Part shown: piece by piece, positions 17,234 to 26,262 of the stretch
Position numbering within the stretch: position 1 is the stretch's first letter
Layout of the letters: every line of letters begins with the position of its first letter
Source of the DNA: Rhodocyclaceae bacterium UBA6160
GTDB lineage: Bacteria > Pseudomonadota > Gammaproteobacteria > Burkholderiales > Rhodocyclaceae
Reading direction: 5' to 3'
Assembly: GCA_002422995.1 (NCBI GenBank)
Contig: DIUK01000096.1
Coordinates: 1 to 49,421, forward strand
Length of the DNA: 49,421 nt
Translations under genes and position numbers: made by a program
The notes under the pieces: generated by a model
Told to the model about the DNA's origin: nothing
What the model saw: the letters and a program-made list of their open reading frames with translations, nothing else
The model's database searches: none

Positions 17234-18554
17234 CTTGATGTTCCTTGGCGGTTTTTTGGTGCTAGTGCCTTTAGCTTTTCGCAATACCTTTATTGCTTAT
17301 TTGATATGGGGTTGGACCGGGCTGATTGCTATTGATAATTACCTGTTTGGTTTTATGGCGTCAATAAAACTGAACTTCACTTTTGCGCTGATCACCTTTT
17401 TGATGATTCTGCTTAAGAAAGATACAGAGCGTGGCACGATCCCTTTTAATGCCACTGTTGTTTTGTTTATCCTGTTTTTTTTGCAAGGCAGCTTATCGGC
17501 AATTTTTGCTTATGAAGGCAATAGACTGAATTGGTTCTTGTATGACCGGTTCTGGAAAGAGATTTTGTTTGCTTTCATCATGCCCTTGGTGATTGTTAAA
17601 CGTTATCGAATTCATGCGTTTGTTTTGGTGATGTGTCTTGGCATGGGATTTCACGGCTTGATTGACGGGCTCAAGTTTTTCGCAAGTGGTGGCTCGCATC
17701 TGGTGCGAGGTTTCGTTAAATTTGGCGACAATAATCACTTTGCTGTGATGCTGGTTATGGCCATACCGCTATTGCTCTATATGAGCAGCTACGCGAAGCA
17801 TTCGCTACTCAGGCTGGGTGCCTTGGCAGCCGCAATTATCACTATTGCCGCAGTGATAGGCACCCACTCGCGTGGCGGATTTGTTGCCATGACGGCTGTT
17901 GCTCTATGGCTTGTGCTAACCAGCCGTAAAAGACTCCCGGCATTGACTGTCTTTATTGCGGGCGTTATTTTTGTCGTTGCCATTGCGCCGTCAGCGTGGA
18001 CACAGCGTATGGAAACAATCCAGGAAGCTGAACAAGACAGCTCCTTCATGACTCGTGTTGAAGCATGGCAGGTCAGTAGTGCCATTGCCCTGCATAACCC
18101 TGTTCTTGGTGGCGGTTTTCATGCTGTCGCCACACAGTCGGTTTGGGATCGTTTTAAGGGGCAAAAAGGACTGTTAGGGTTTGTTGATGTCGGTTTTGTC
18201 TCTGACGTATTTCGGGCGGCTCACAGTATTTATTTTGAAGTGCTGGGCGATATGGGCTTTCTGGGGTTTTTTATTTTTATGGCACTATTGTTGAATGCCT
18301 TGAAAAACAGTATTCAAATTAATCGCATGGCGAAACAAGGCGGTCTTGATCTGGAATGGGCTTTGGATCTCTCCAGAAGCTTGGCCGCCACGATTTTTGC
18401 ATTCATGGTCGGCGGCTTGACTGTCAGCATTGCCTATACGGAGTTTATTTATATGGCGGTGATGCTGATGGAAGTCTTGAAGCAAGAAGTTAAGCGCCAA
18501 TTGCAAGCTAAAACCTTGTCAGTCGCTACCCCGCTACCGGAAATCAACCAATGA
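17226..18554 (+). CDS. XrtA-associated O-ligase / Wzy-like polymerase (TIGR03097-like)
   Basis: A 442-aa membrane protein with about eleven helices. The N-terminal MRDLMFLGGFLVLVPLAFR and the Wzy_C-type loop (THSRGGFVAM, then the AHSIYFEVLGDMG periplasmic segment) match the probable O-glycosylation ligase of XrtA loci. It may polymerise repeat units or attach glycan to exported proteins; neither is proven. A strong SD AAGGAG precedes ATG 17226. A 4-base overlap joins it to the next deacetylase. Confidence 0.9.
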   Translation: MRDLMFLGGFLVLVPLAFRNTFIAYLIWGWTGLIAIDNYLFGFMASIKLNFTFALITFLMILLKKDTERGTIPFNATVVLFILFFLQGSLSAIFAYEGNRLNWFLYDRFWKEILFAFIMPLVIVKRYRIHAFVLVMCLGMGFHGLIDGLKFFASGGSHLVRGFVKFGDNNHFAVMLVMAIPLLLYMSSYAKHSLLRLGALAAAIITIAAVIGTHSRGGFVAMTAVALWLVLTSRKRLPALTVFIAGVIFVVAIAPSAWTQRMETIQEAEQDSSFMTRVEAWQVSSAIALHNPVLGGGFHAVATQSVWDRFKGQKGLLGFVDVGFVSDVFRAAHSIYFEVLGDMGFLGFFIFMALLLNALKNSIQINRMAKQGGLDLEWALDLSRSLAATIFAFMVGGLTVSIAYTEFIYMAVMLMEVLKQEVKRQLQAKTLSVATPLPEINQ

Positions 18555-19513
18555 GCCTGCTGCGCCAATCGCTACAATTATTTGCGCAGGGCAAGCTATC
18601 TGTATTCCTGTTTCATAAAGTGCCGCCTACTGCCGACGCTTTGATTTCCGGAGATTTGGGTCAAGCCGAGTTTGCAAACCTGCTGGACTTGATCAAGGCA
18701 AGTTTTAATGTTCTCCCTTTGAATGAAGCAGTACAGCATTTACACAGAGGAACTTTGCCCGCGCGCAGTGTTGCCATCACCTTTGATGATGGGTATCCCG
18801 AATGGCGTGAAGGCGCAGCGAGACTGCTCGAAGAGCGGTCATTACCCGCTACATTTTTCATTACAACCGGCCAGTTTTTTGGCGACCCCATGTGGAACGA
18901 GCGCCTGGCGCATATTGTGCGCTCCTGCCAGTTGCCAGTGCTTGATACCAGCACAGTACGTTTGCCGTCCTTAAGCATTCGTACCGCAGAAGAAAAAAAG
19001 CAGGCATTAGTGACATTGGAATTTCACTTCAAATATTTGCCACCGCGAATCCGCGAACAGTTTTTGCAGCAGCTAGAGCTTCAAACCGGTGTTAATGCGG
19101 CAGAGGTTTCCACCATGCCGATGGATGACCTCATCGCGATCAGTAATCGTGGCTTTGAAATTGGCGCGCATACGCTGAATCACCCGATACTGGGGCTTTG
19201 CGATGTAAAACAGGCAAGAGACGAAATTGGCCAAACGCGCGAGATTCTCGAAGGCATAATTCATAAACCGGTGACTTCATTTGCCTACCCCAATGGCAGG
19301 CCAGGGGTTGATTTTTCTCACCAGCACATTGAAATGGTCAAACAGGCAGGGTATCGCTATGCTGTTACCACGCAATGGGGTGTGGCGAACAGTAAAACCT
19401 CGCCCTATCAAATTCCGCGTTTTACCCCTTGGGGACCCTCGCGCACAAGAATGACACTACAACTTATCCGCAACTTCTACTCAACCCCTAAGCATCTGAA
19501 AGAACTTGGCTGA
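18551..19513 (+). CDS. polysaccharide deacetylase (NodB, CE4)
   Basis: A 320-aa CE4 enzyme. VAITFDDGYPEW (catalytic and metal Asp), ATFFITTG, GAHTLNHP (metal His) and SFAYPNG are all present in the expected order. It resembles the XrtA-cluster deacetylases that act on N-acetylated sugars, and is distinct from the DUF3473 protein at 8587. There is no obvious signal peptide, although FLFHKV at the N-terminus matches cytoplasmic or membrane-bound paralogues. ATGA overlaps the O-ligase. Confidence 0.88.
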   Translation: MSLLRQSLQLFAQGKLSVFLFHKVPPTADALISGDLGQAEFANLLDLIKASFNVLPLNEAVQHLHRGTLPARSVAITFDDGYPEWREGAARLLEERSLPATFFITTGQFFGDPMWNERLAHIVRSCQLPVLDTSTVRLPSLSIRTAEEKKQALVTLEFHFKYLPPRIREQFLQQLELQTGVNAAEVSTMPMDDLIAISNRGFEIGAHTLNHPILGLCDVKQARDEIGQTREILEGIIHKPVTSFAYPNGRPGVDFSHQHIEMVKQAGYRYAVTTQWGVANSKTSPYQIPRFTPWGPSRTRMTLQLIRNFYSTPKHLKELG

Positions 19514-20511
19514 TGTCTGCAGCAAAAATTATTTTGCGCAAGCTGTTGTATCGCACCGGGGTGTTGGGCCTCATGCATCGCCTGCGCAACCGCCACACAC
19601 TCACCGTGTTCATGTTTCATCGCGTGTTGCCAAAACAGTCAGCCGAATATCAAACCGCTGAAAAGGAATTCACTTTTACGGTAGAGGGCTTTGGCCAGTG
19701 CCTCGATTTCATTCAAAGCCATTACCACGTCGTATCACAAGCTGAAGTCACCGCACACTTGAACGGCAAGAAGCACTTGCCCGCATGCGCAGGGCTGATC
19801 ACCTTCGATGACGGTTGGCGCGATACGCTCACCCATGCGCTGCCTGAACTCAAAAAACGCAACTTGCCTGCAGTTCTTTTTCTCGCCACTGAAGTCGTTG
19901 ATCTTCAGGCTGAGGATTGGTGGCAGGACGTGCTCGTCGAACTGCTCGCGCAAGAAGGCGGCCTTTCTTCCATAAAGTCGGCGCTGGCGATACGGCAATT
20001 ACCTGACGAAAGCCGGTCTGATGAGCTGCGCCGCATCACGGCGACTTTAGGCGCGATGGAGGAACCGCAGCGCCAGGCGATTTTGCAACCACTGGTGTCA
20101 CGCCCGCCGGGCACACGGCAAATGCTCAACCGTGCCGATCTTGAATTACTGCGCCCGTCGATTACTATCGCCGGCCACGGCCACAGCCACGCACCGCTCT
20201 CGCATCATCCTCACGCCAGTGACGATTTGGCCGCTTGCCGGGCGCAACTGCAAGCCATCGGCGGCGAAGATTCGGTGCTGTCCTTCCCGCATGGCGCGTA
20301 TGCCCCGGCCACGCTGCAACAAGCTCGGGCAGCGGGGTTTCGCGTGTGTTATTCCAGTGATCCGATACTGGTGAATACATCCATCAGCAGATCAACCCAG
20401 ACCCCGCTGGGGCGCATTCATATCCCTGAAAATGAATGGACGAGTGATGCGAAAGGCATCGCTGGTGAAAAGCTGGCGACGTTTCTGTTTTTCCGTACGA
20501 TAGAACAATGA
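19513..20511 (+). CDS. polysaccharide deacetylase (NodB, CE4)
   Basis: A 332-aa second tandem CE4 enzyme. The motifs are TVFMFHRVLP, GLITFDDGWRDT (Asp pair), AVLFLATEV, AGHGHSHAPLSHHP (metal His) and LSFPHGAY. It shares the layout of its upstream neighbour but is clearly diverged, so this is an old duplication or separate recruitment. The ATG shares one base with the upstream stop (TGATG). Both may act on the same polymer at different residues. Confidence 0.87.
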   Translation: MSAAKIILRKLLYRTGVLGLMHRLRNRHTLTVFMFHRVLPKQSAEYQTAEKEFTFTVEGFGQCLDFIQSHYHVVSQAEVTAHLNGKKHLPACAGLITFDDGWRDTLTHALPELKKRNLPAVLFLATEVVDLQAEDWWQDVLVELLAQEGGLSSIKSALAIRQLPDESRSDELRRITATLGAMEEPQRQAILQPLVSRPPGTRQMLNRADLELLRPSITIAGHGHSHAPLSHHPHASDDLAACRAQLQAIGGEDSVLSFPHGAYAPATLQQARAAGFRVCYSSDPILVNTSISRSTQTPLGRIHIPENEWTSDAKGIAGEKLATFLFFRTIEQ

Positions 20512-21575
20512 CATCATTCATCCTCGGTAAAAATCTTTACATCCGGCGCATTGATGAACTCACGACAGAAGAAGTCGCTGTGTGGGACCAACTGCTGCTG
20601 GCGGATGATTTACGACGTGCCTTCATGAGCTACCGCTATGTGCGCACCGTCGCTGAAACGGGGGGCGATGTGGTTATCTTGGTGCTCTATGATAATCACG
20701 CCCCATGCGGATTCTTGCCCTTGCAACGCGTTGCTGGCCTGCGCGGGAAAGTGGGGATTTTTGAGCCAGTCGGCGATGTGATGACCGATTATTTTGGCTT
20801 GGTCGCAGCGGCTGGTACGCATCTCAGGATCGAAAAACTTTTAGCAGCAACGCGCGGAAGAGTAAACGCAGTATTGTTTTCGCATCTGGATGAAACGCAG
20901 GCACGGTTTGGTTTGACAGGCGAAGAGCAGCGAGCGGGGCTGCGCACGCGGCTTAGCGCATCGCTTGACCAACCCGCCAGTGATTACTGGGTAAATTTAC
21001 GCAAGTCCGACAAAAAACTGGTCTATGACACCGAGCGCCGCGAAAAAAAATTAATCAATGAAATCGGCCCCATAACATTCGAGTGGACCTCACAAAATCC
21101 AGCCCGTGACATGGCCTGGCTGATTGAATCGAAAAAAGCGCAATACACCCGCACAGGCAAGACGCAAGCCCCGTTGTTCGACAGCCATAAAGTGGCTTTG
21201 CTTAACTGTCTGTTGCAATCGCAAGAAGAAAACTGCCAGGGCGTTTTATCAACCCTGCGCTGTGGTGAAGAAATTATCGCCGTGCATTTCGGGCTGCGTT
21301 GTCACGACATGCTGCACGTCTGGTTTCCAGTGTACAACCCAAAGTATTCGAGCTATTCGCCGGGGCGAATTTTGTTCAAGCATCTTTTTTCGGCGGCCGC
21401 CACTGAGGGTATTCAAGTGTTTGATCGTGGTGAAGGCGATACCCAGGCCAAGCGTGATTTTGCCAACATAACGCACCAGTTTTCACGCGGACTCTGGCGT
21501 GCCACGGGTTGGCGTGGCCTGCGCGCGCGCGTTATGCTCAGCATTTTTTGGCGTTTTAGGCGCTGGATTATCTAG
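20508..21575 (+). CDS. CelD/BioF2-like GNAT acetyltransferase
   Basis: A 355-aa protein of the CelD/BcsL type with a C-terminal GNAT domain. Clear points are LVLYDNHAPCGFLPLQ in the first half, the HFGLRCHDMLHVWFPVYNP core around residues 255-275 and FDRGEGDTQAKRDF near the end. Members acylate sugars or amines in cellulose and exopolysaccharide loci. It ends the plus-strand operon and overlaps the previous stop by four bases. It is a relative of FemAB (9414), so the locus has two aminoacyl/acyl transferases of this general fold. Confidence 0.78.
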   Translation: MTSFILGKNLYIRRIDELTTEEVAVWDQLLLADDLRRAFMSYRYVRTVAETGGDVVILVLYDNHAPCGFLPLQRVAGLRGKVGIFEPVGDVMTDYFGLVAAAGTHLRIEKLLAATRGRVNAVLFSHLDETQARFGLTGEEQRAGLRTRLSASLDQPASDYWVNLRKSDKKLVYDTERREKKLINEIGPITFEWTSQNPARDMAWLIESKKAQYTRTGKTQAPLFDSHKVALLNCLLQSQEENCQGVLSTLRCGEEIIAVHFGLRCHDMLHVWFPVYNPKYSSYSPGRILFKHLFSAAATEGIQVFDRGEGDTQAKRDFANITHQFSRGLWRATGWRGLRARVMLSIFWRFRRWII

Positions 21576-21636
21576 GGCAATGCCGGAAATTTTTGTCGTT
21601 ATTGATTAGTTACAGTCAGAAAATTTTCCAGACTGC

Positions 21637-21726
21637 GTATCCAGGCTGAATGTCGTTGCACAGAAAGATCGGCAACGATCGCTGGTGTCTGGATACACAT
21701 AAATGATCTGAATACAGTACTGTATT
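21637..21726. terminator. nested hairpin and 16-bp palindrome between convergent operons
   Basis: In the 207-base gap between the plus operon (ends 21575) and the minus operon (ends 21783), GTATCCAG (21637-21644) pairs with CTGGATAC (21689-21696). Inside it TCGTTGC (21653-21659) pairs with GCAACGA (21672-21678). At 21711-21726 lies the perfect palindrome AATACAGTACTGTATT. No long T-run follows, so it is not a classical intrinsic terminator; a bidirectional stop or a protein-binding dyad is possible. The rest of the gap holds nothing I recognise. Confidence 0.4.
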
Positions 21727-21782
21727 TGTCCTTGCTGGAAATATTTACGGCCAGCAGTTGATGGCAATAGTTGCGACCTGCC

Positions 21783-23381
21783 TCACTTTGCGGTCGCACT
21801 GCAACGAAGCACAACCACCCCGCGGAACTGCCAGATTTCTTCACGTGTGGCTGAGGCACACCCAGCACCATCTTTTAGCAAATCGTTGTTGCCTACTTCC
21901 CAGAAACCGGCAGATGTAACCGTGCTTGGTAGCGGGCTCATGCCGATCCACATTGCGCCGTTTGGGGTGGCAAGTTCACGGGTTTCCGGCAACAGCCCCA
22001 GACGTGTGAGCCACGTGGTTCCGAGACGTGCATAAATCCGCGTCCAAGTTTCTGATCCATCGGCTTTTAGGGGGTCCTGAATCTCAAGAAGACTCCCCCA
22101 ACTTGGGCCTTGAAGATATCTGGCCATGCCCCAAAATGCAACATTGATTGGTACGTAAATCGGTAGCTTTTCAGTGTTGGTTTTAGCAAGATGCAGTGCC
22201 GCTTCCCGGTACTGCATCTTGCGCGGTAGTCCAGTCTGGCTCCAGGCAATGGCCACTAATGCGGCGCAGAAGATACCGCTGAGACCGATCAAGATCATGG
22301 GATGCTGCCGCGACGTACCTTGGTTTCTCGAGTATAAAGAGTGCCATAGCAGGGCTGCGGACAGCGCGAGAAAGGGCGCGCAAAAGGCAAGCGCGCGGTC
22401 AATCCACACCGGGCGAACGGCCAAGGACACAATTGCCAGTATCAGAACTGGCCAGACCACAAAAGATAACAGGGTATGCCGGGTTGTCCGGTTCCCGGCG
22501 ATGAGCGCGACTGCGACAAACGCCATAATGGCCAAGGCCATCACCAAGCGAATGGTGCTTGGAATTTCCAGGGTGCCATAACCAAGAGCCCAACCTGAAA
22601 GCGTCTTGACGACAGCCTCGAAGCTTGGGGTGCCCGTATGCGAAACCGAACGCATGCTGGCATTGACTAACCAAGGAGCAAGCAGGATACCTGCGCTTAA
22701 GACAACACCCCAGGAGCGAATGAGCCCCTTGAAGCCAAAGCTACTCCAGCGGCCCAGTAGTGCGTAGAGCAGAACAGATGAAACAGGAACAAAAGCCGAA
22801 CTGTGGGTGCTGGCAAGGGCACCCAGCACAGCCACTAACCAAACTGCATTTCTCGGCTTGGGGTTGTTGATCCATCGTTCTGCACGAATCCAGCCAATGA
22901 CCGTTAAACAGGAAATCATCGCGTACATGCGCAGCTCTGTGGCGTAGTAGATTTCGCTACCCAATGCGGCGAGTAGAGTTGCCGCTAATAGCGCGGTGAC
23001 AGGCCCGGCAAGGCGATATACACCATAGGTAGCCGCCAACAGAGTTCCCATGCTCCAAGCCACCGAATTTGCGAGAAGCCATTCATCCGCAACTGAAGGC
23101 AAGCTCCACAGCTTCAACTGCAAGTAGTAGAGGGGAGGGTGAATGTCGAAACGGAGAACGGCGACAATCACTTCCAGGGGATTCAGGTTGGCAAAGGACG
23201 CGCCAAACACTTCGTCTTGCCACAAGCCATCAACGCCAAGTGCCCTGCATCGCAGCACTAGGGCGAGTGAAGTAATCAGGAAGGCAACGAGCGCCCCTAT
23301 CCATACGGGTATCGTTTTTGTTGCCTGGGTTGGATAAGAGAGGTGAGATGTGAGCAAGTCTATCGAGCCGTTCTTTTTCAT
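21783..23381 (-). CDS. GT39-family glycosyltransferase (ArnT/PMT-like)
   Basis: A 532-aa membrane protein with about twelve helices. The first periplasmic loop carries LGVDGLWQDEVF, the acidic site of GT39 enzymes, followed by FDIHPPLYYLQLKLW. GT39 enzymes use polyprenyl-phosphate sugars as donors on the periplasmic side. The gene lies 33 bases after the HAD-UbiA gene on the same strand, which could supply such a donor. The C-terminal 150 residues form a periplasmic domain. Confidence 0.85.
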   Translation of the reverse strand: MKKNGSIDLLTSHLSYPTQATKTIPVWIGALVAFLITSLALVLRCRALGVDGLWQDEVFGASFANLNPLEVIVAVLRFDIHPPLYYLQLKLWSLPSVADEWLLANSVAWSMGTLLAATYGVYRLAGPVTALLAATLLAALGSEIYYATELRMYAMISCLTVIGWIRAERWINNPKPRNAVWLVAVLGALASTHSSAFVPVSSVLLYALLGRWSSFGFKGLIRSWGVVLSAGILLAPWLVNASMRSVSHTGTPSFEAVVKTLSGWALGYGTLEIPSTIRLVMALAIMAFVAVALIAGNRTTRHTLLSFVVWPVLILAIVSLAVRPVWIDRALAFCAPFLALSAALLWHSLYSRNQGTSRQHPMILIGLSGIFCAALVAIAWSQTGLPRKMQYREAALHLAKTNTEKLPIYVPINVAFWGMARYLQGPSWGSLLEIQDPLKADGSETWTRIYARLGTTWLTRLGLLPETRELATPNGAMWIGMSPLPSTVTSAGFWEVGNNDLLKDGAGCASATREEIWQFRGVVVLRCSATAK

Positions 23382-23414
23382 GTAGTTGGCGGTTGAGTTG
23401 TCGTGATAAGAATC

Positions 23415-24845
23415 TCAGATCGCGATGAGTGTCACAAAAGCCATGGCAACACAGACAATCCAGCTGCCGCGATCACGCAGGCTGAATACCAGTGGGTCGT
23501 CGTGCATTTCTCCGCGCGAGGTTTTAATCCACAGTCGTGAAGTCCAATACAGCATCAACGGACAAAGCAGCCACAGCAGGCGGGGGTGGCTGTAATGGTC
23601 GCTCACGGCCGGGCTGTCGACATAAAGGGCCAGAATCAGCACAGCAAGATAGCCTGCCGAGATGCCCATGCTGCTGATGACCTGCGCATCATCAAGCCGA
23701 TAGTCGCGACCTTTGGCCGCCTCGCGTGCAAGTTTTTCCATGGTGACCAGTTCTGCAGCGCGTTTGACCAATGCCAGGCTGAGGAAAGTGAACATCGAGA
23801 AGGCCAGCAGCCATGAAGAGATATCGACGCTGATGACAATCGCGCCAGCAATGATGCGTACCGTATAAAGCAGAGCGAGCAAGATCACGTCAATCAGCAC
23901 ATAGGACTTGAAATAGAGCGAATACGACAACGTGAGAGCAAGATAGCTCAGCAGAGCCAGCAAGAACCATAGCGAGATGCTGGCGGCGAGAAGCAGGCCG
24001 CCAAGCAGTAACAGGGCCATGCCAATACAGCCAGGCACGATGCCCAGATTACCCGCAGCGAAGGGTCGCCGGCACTTGCGGGGATGCTTGCGATCACTCG
24101 CAAGATCAAGCAAGTCATTGAGCATGTAGGTCGCCGATGCCACGAGACCGAAAGCAATGAATGCCAGCGCAATAGCCGCCAGGTTGCTGGCGGTGAAGGC
24201 ATGGGATGTCAACAGGGGCACCCCAATCAGCAGGTTTTTCATCCACTGGTGCAGACGCGTTTGCTTTAACCAGATGCGCCACAGCGGGGGCCTGTCATCA
24301 AAAACCTGGCTGACTTCCGTGCGTTGCCGTGCGCCGCGTATCACGCCGGAACCCGGATTCACGACAATCGCCTGGCGCGCACTGGCCCAGATCGGGAAAT
24401 CGGCATGGGCGTTCCCCGCGTAATCGAACGGAGCGCCGTTAGTGATTTTTAATATTGCCGCCAACTTGACTTCGCTACGTAAATTATTCTTGCCATCACT
24501 GCATAACACGCTCTGAAAGATACCAAGACGCTTAGCTATGGGTTGTGCAAGGCAGGCGTCCGATGCAGTGGCAAGGTGAATGGTGCGCCCAGAGGCGTGC
24601 TGCGCCTGCAGGTAAGCAACGAACTCGTTTTGCAAAGGCAGTGTGTCGTTTTCCAGGCTGACGCGCTCGGCGATGCGGGCTTTCAAATGGGCCTTGCCGC
24701 GCAGCAGCCAAAAGGGCATGACAAAGATCATCCATGGCGCTTGCTTGACCAGCGCCAGCGCACTCTCTGCAAGCAGATCCGTCTTGATGAGCGTGCCATC
24801 AAGATCAACAAATAAAGGCACGGATCGGGGGGTGTCTGAGGTCAT
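23415..24845 (-). CDS. HAD phosphatase - UbiA prenyltransferase fusion
   Basis: A 476-aa two-domain protein. Residues 1-190 form a HAD domain (FVDLDGTLIKTD, with Asp14 and Asp16, and the VLCSDG motif). Residues 200-476 form a UbiA membrane domain with about eight helices and the first prenyl-diphosphate motif NDLLDLASD at 243-251. The nearest known role is decaprenyl-phosphate phosphoribosyltransferase followed by dephosphorylation, giving a lipid-linked pentose. Placed beside GT39 it suggests a lipid-linked sugar donor, but the sugar is inferred only. Confidence 0.85.
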   Translation of the reverse strand: MTSDTPRSVPLFVDLDGTLIKTDLLAESALALVKQAPWMIFVMPFWLLRGKAHLKARIAERVSLENDTLPLQNEFVAYLQAQHASGRTIHLATASDACLAQPIAKRLGIFQSVLCSDGKNNLRSEVKLAAILKITNGAPFDYAGNAHADFPIWASARQAIVVNPGSGVIRGARQRTEVSQVFDDRPPLWRIWLKQTRLHQWMKNLLIGVPLLTSHAFTASNLAAIALAFIAFGLVASATYMLNDLLDLASDRKHPRKCRRPFAAGNLGIVPGCIGMALLLLGGLLLAASISLWFLLALLSYLALTLSYSLYFKSYVLIDVILLALLYTVRIIAGAIVISVDISSWLLAFSMFTFLSLALVKRAAELVTMEKLAREAAKGRDYRLDDAQVISSMGISAGYLAVLILALYVDSPAVSDHYSHPRLLWLLCPLMLYWTSRLWIKTSRGEMHDDPLVFSLRDRGSWIVCVAMAFVTLIAI

Positions 24846-24930
24846 AATTCAGTCGGGTCAATAGAGAGTGAGGGTGATTATATGCAATTCGCCTATGCCT
24901 GAAAGACGAGTGAATACCCACGCCCGTGTT

Positions 24931-25998
24931 TTATTTAAAACGAATTTTTACGCGCTCGGCAGGCGAGGCAAGCAGCCCCAAGGCAACAGAGATTACCAGT
25001 GCCAAGAGCCAAACGGCAAGGATAGGTATGCCGAGCTGCTTTCCAGCTAAGGTGGCGATGGTATAGCCAGCGCCTTGCCAGAGATAAATTGAGTATCCCG
25101 AGGTGATGAAAGGCTTCAGCCAGACGGCATCACCCAACTTTTCGAACCATGCAACAACGCGTGGCTTGTTGAATACGATAAATAGAAATAAAGAGATCCA
25201 GAGGCATGAGAATAGAAAAAATAATGCGTTCGGGGGGAATTTATTGACCTGCATATCCAGCATATGAATGTCATGGCCAGCAATGACCATGCTGACAAGC
25301 AGCGCTAGTGAAACGAATGCAATCGTCAAAAAGTTGACTCGGCGGAAGTACTCTTTTGAGTGCGCAAGATAATAGCCAAATAACGAGAAAATCAAATAAA
25401 ACGCAGATTGTTTGATCAGGTTTTCAATGTTTCTGGCCGGGAGGTGAACTTCAGAGAGAAAAACCTCCAATAGCGTAACCCCAAGAACCAAGGCTAATAA
25501 ATGAGGGCTCTTGAGCGGACGAAATTTTGTCACGATTGGCATAGCCGCAGTGACAATCAAAAACACAGGAATAAACCACAAATGCCAATTGAGCATGCCA
25601 GTAGAAAAGCCCTGGCCGGCCTTCACTGGGTTTAACCAGGCGCTCGTTAAGTTGAGCAATGAGACTGTCGCACCGCCGCCGTTAAATGACATGGCATATA
25701 CATAAAGAATGCAAAAAATTGCATACACCATGTACGGTAAAAGAATTCTGGTACATCGTGCGGCGAGAAACAAGCTATACGTTTTTATATCTGATTGCCG
25801 CATCGCCTGGCCATTTTTTGACTGTTCATACAAGTAATATGAATAGCCGGAAACGATAAAGATTGCAGGCATCTCAAACAGCAATAAAGCGCTGATGAAT
25901 TGTGGAAGCAGATGCAGCCAAAAGAGCCCATGAATAACGAAGACAATGTATAACATCAACATGCCCCGCGTTGTATCAATGGTTTTTATGCGCGCCAA
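24931..25998 (-). CDS. acyltransferase family 3 membrane protein
   Basis: A 355-aa protein with ten membrane helices, starting with the ARIKTIDTTRGMLMLYIVFVIHG region typical of acyltransferase family 3 (R and H of the active site). It would O-acetylate or succinylate a sugar on the membrane. The start is TTG 25998: AAGGGGG precedes it by 5 bases and the frame has no better start. Between this gene and the next gene up (26263) lie 264 bases in which I see no gene or clear signal. Confidence 0.8.
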   Translation of the reverse strand: MARIKTIDTTRGMLMLYIVFVIHGLFWLHLLPQFISALLLFEMPAIFIVSGYSYYLYEQSKNGQAMRQSDIKTYSLFLAARCTRILLPYMVYAIFCILYVYAMSFNGGGATVSLLNLTSAWLNPVKAGQGFSTGMLNWHLWFIPVFLIVTAAMPIVTKFRPLKSPHLLALVLGVTLLEVFLSEVHLPARNIENLIKQSAFYLIFSLFGYYLAHSKEYFRRVNFLTIAFVSLALLVSMVIAGHDIHMLDMQVNKFPPNALFFLFSCLWISLFLFIVFNKPRVVAWFEKLGDAVWLKPFITSGYSIYLWQGAGYTIATLAGKQLGIPILAVWLLALVISVALGLLASPAERVKIRFK

Positions 25999-26262
25999 TT
26001 GAACCCCCTTATTTTTAATAGTTGCGACTGGATCTGATGCCGGAGATAGCTAGCCGTCAGAGTGAATGACATCCTTGCACTGACTGCTCGTTACTCGAAC
26101 AGATTGGCGGGTGTTTCTTTGCACACAAACATAATCAATGGCGAACCCATGCTTTGCGCCGCTGTCCAGTTTATCCTGCAGCAACGCTTTGGCCTGAAAG
26201 CGACGCTTAATATCAATGTCCCTCTTTTTCAGATCTCGAGTTTTAGAAGCCGTAGCGAAACG

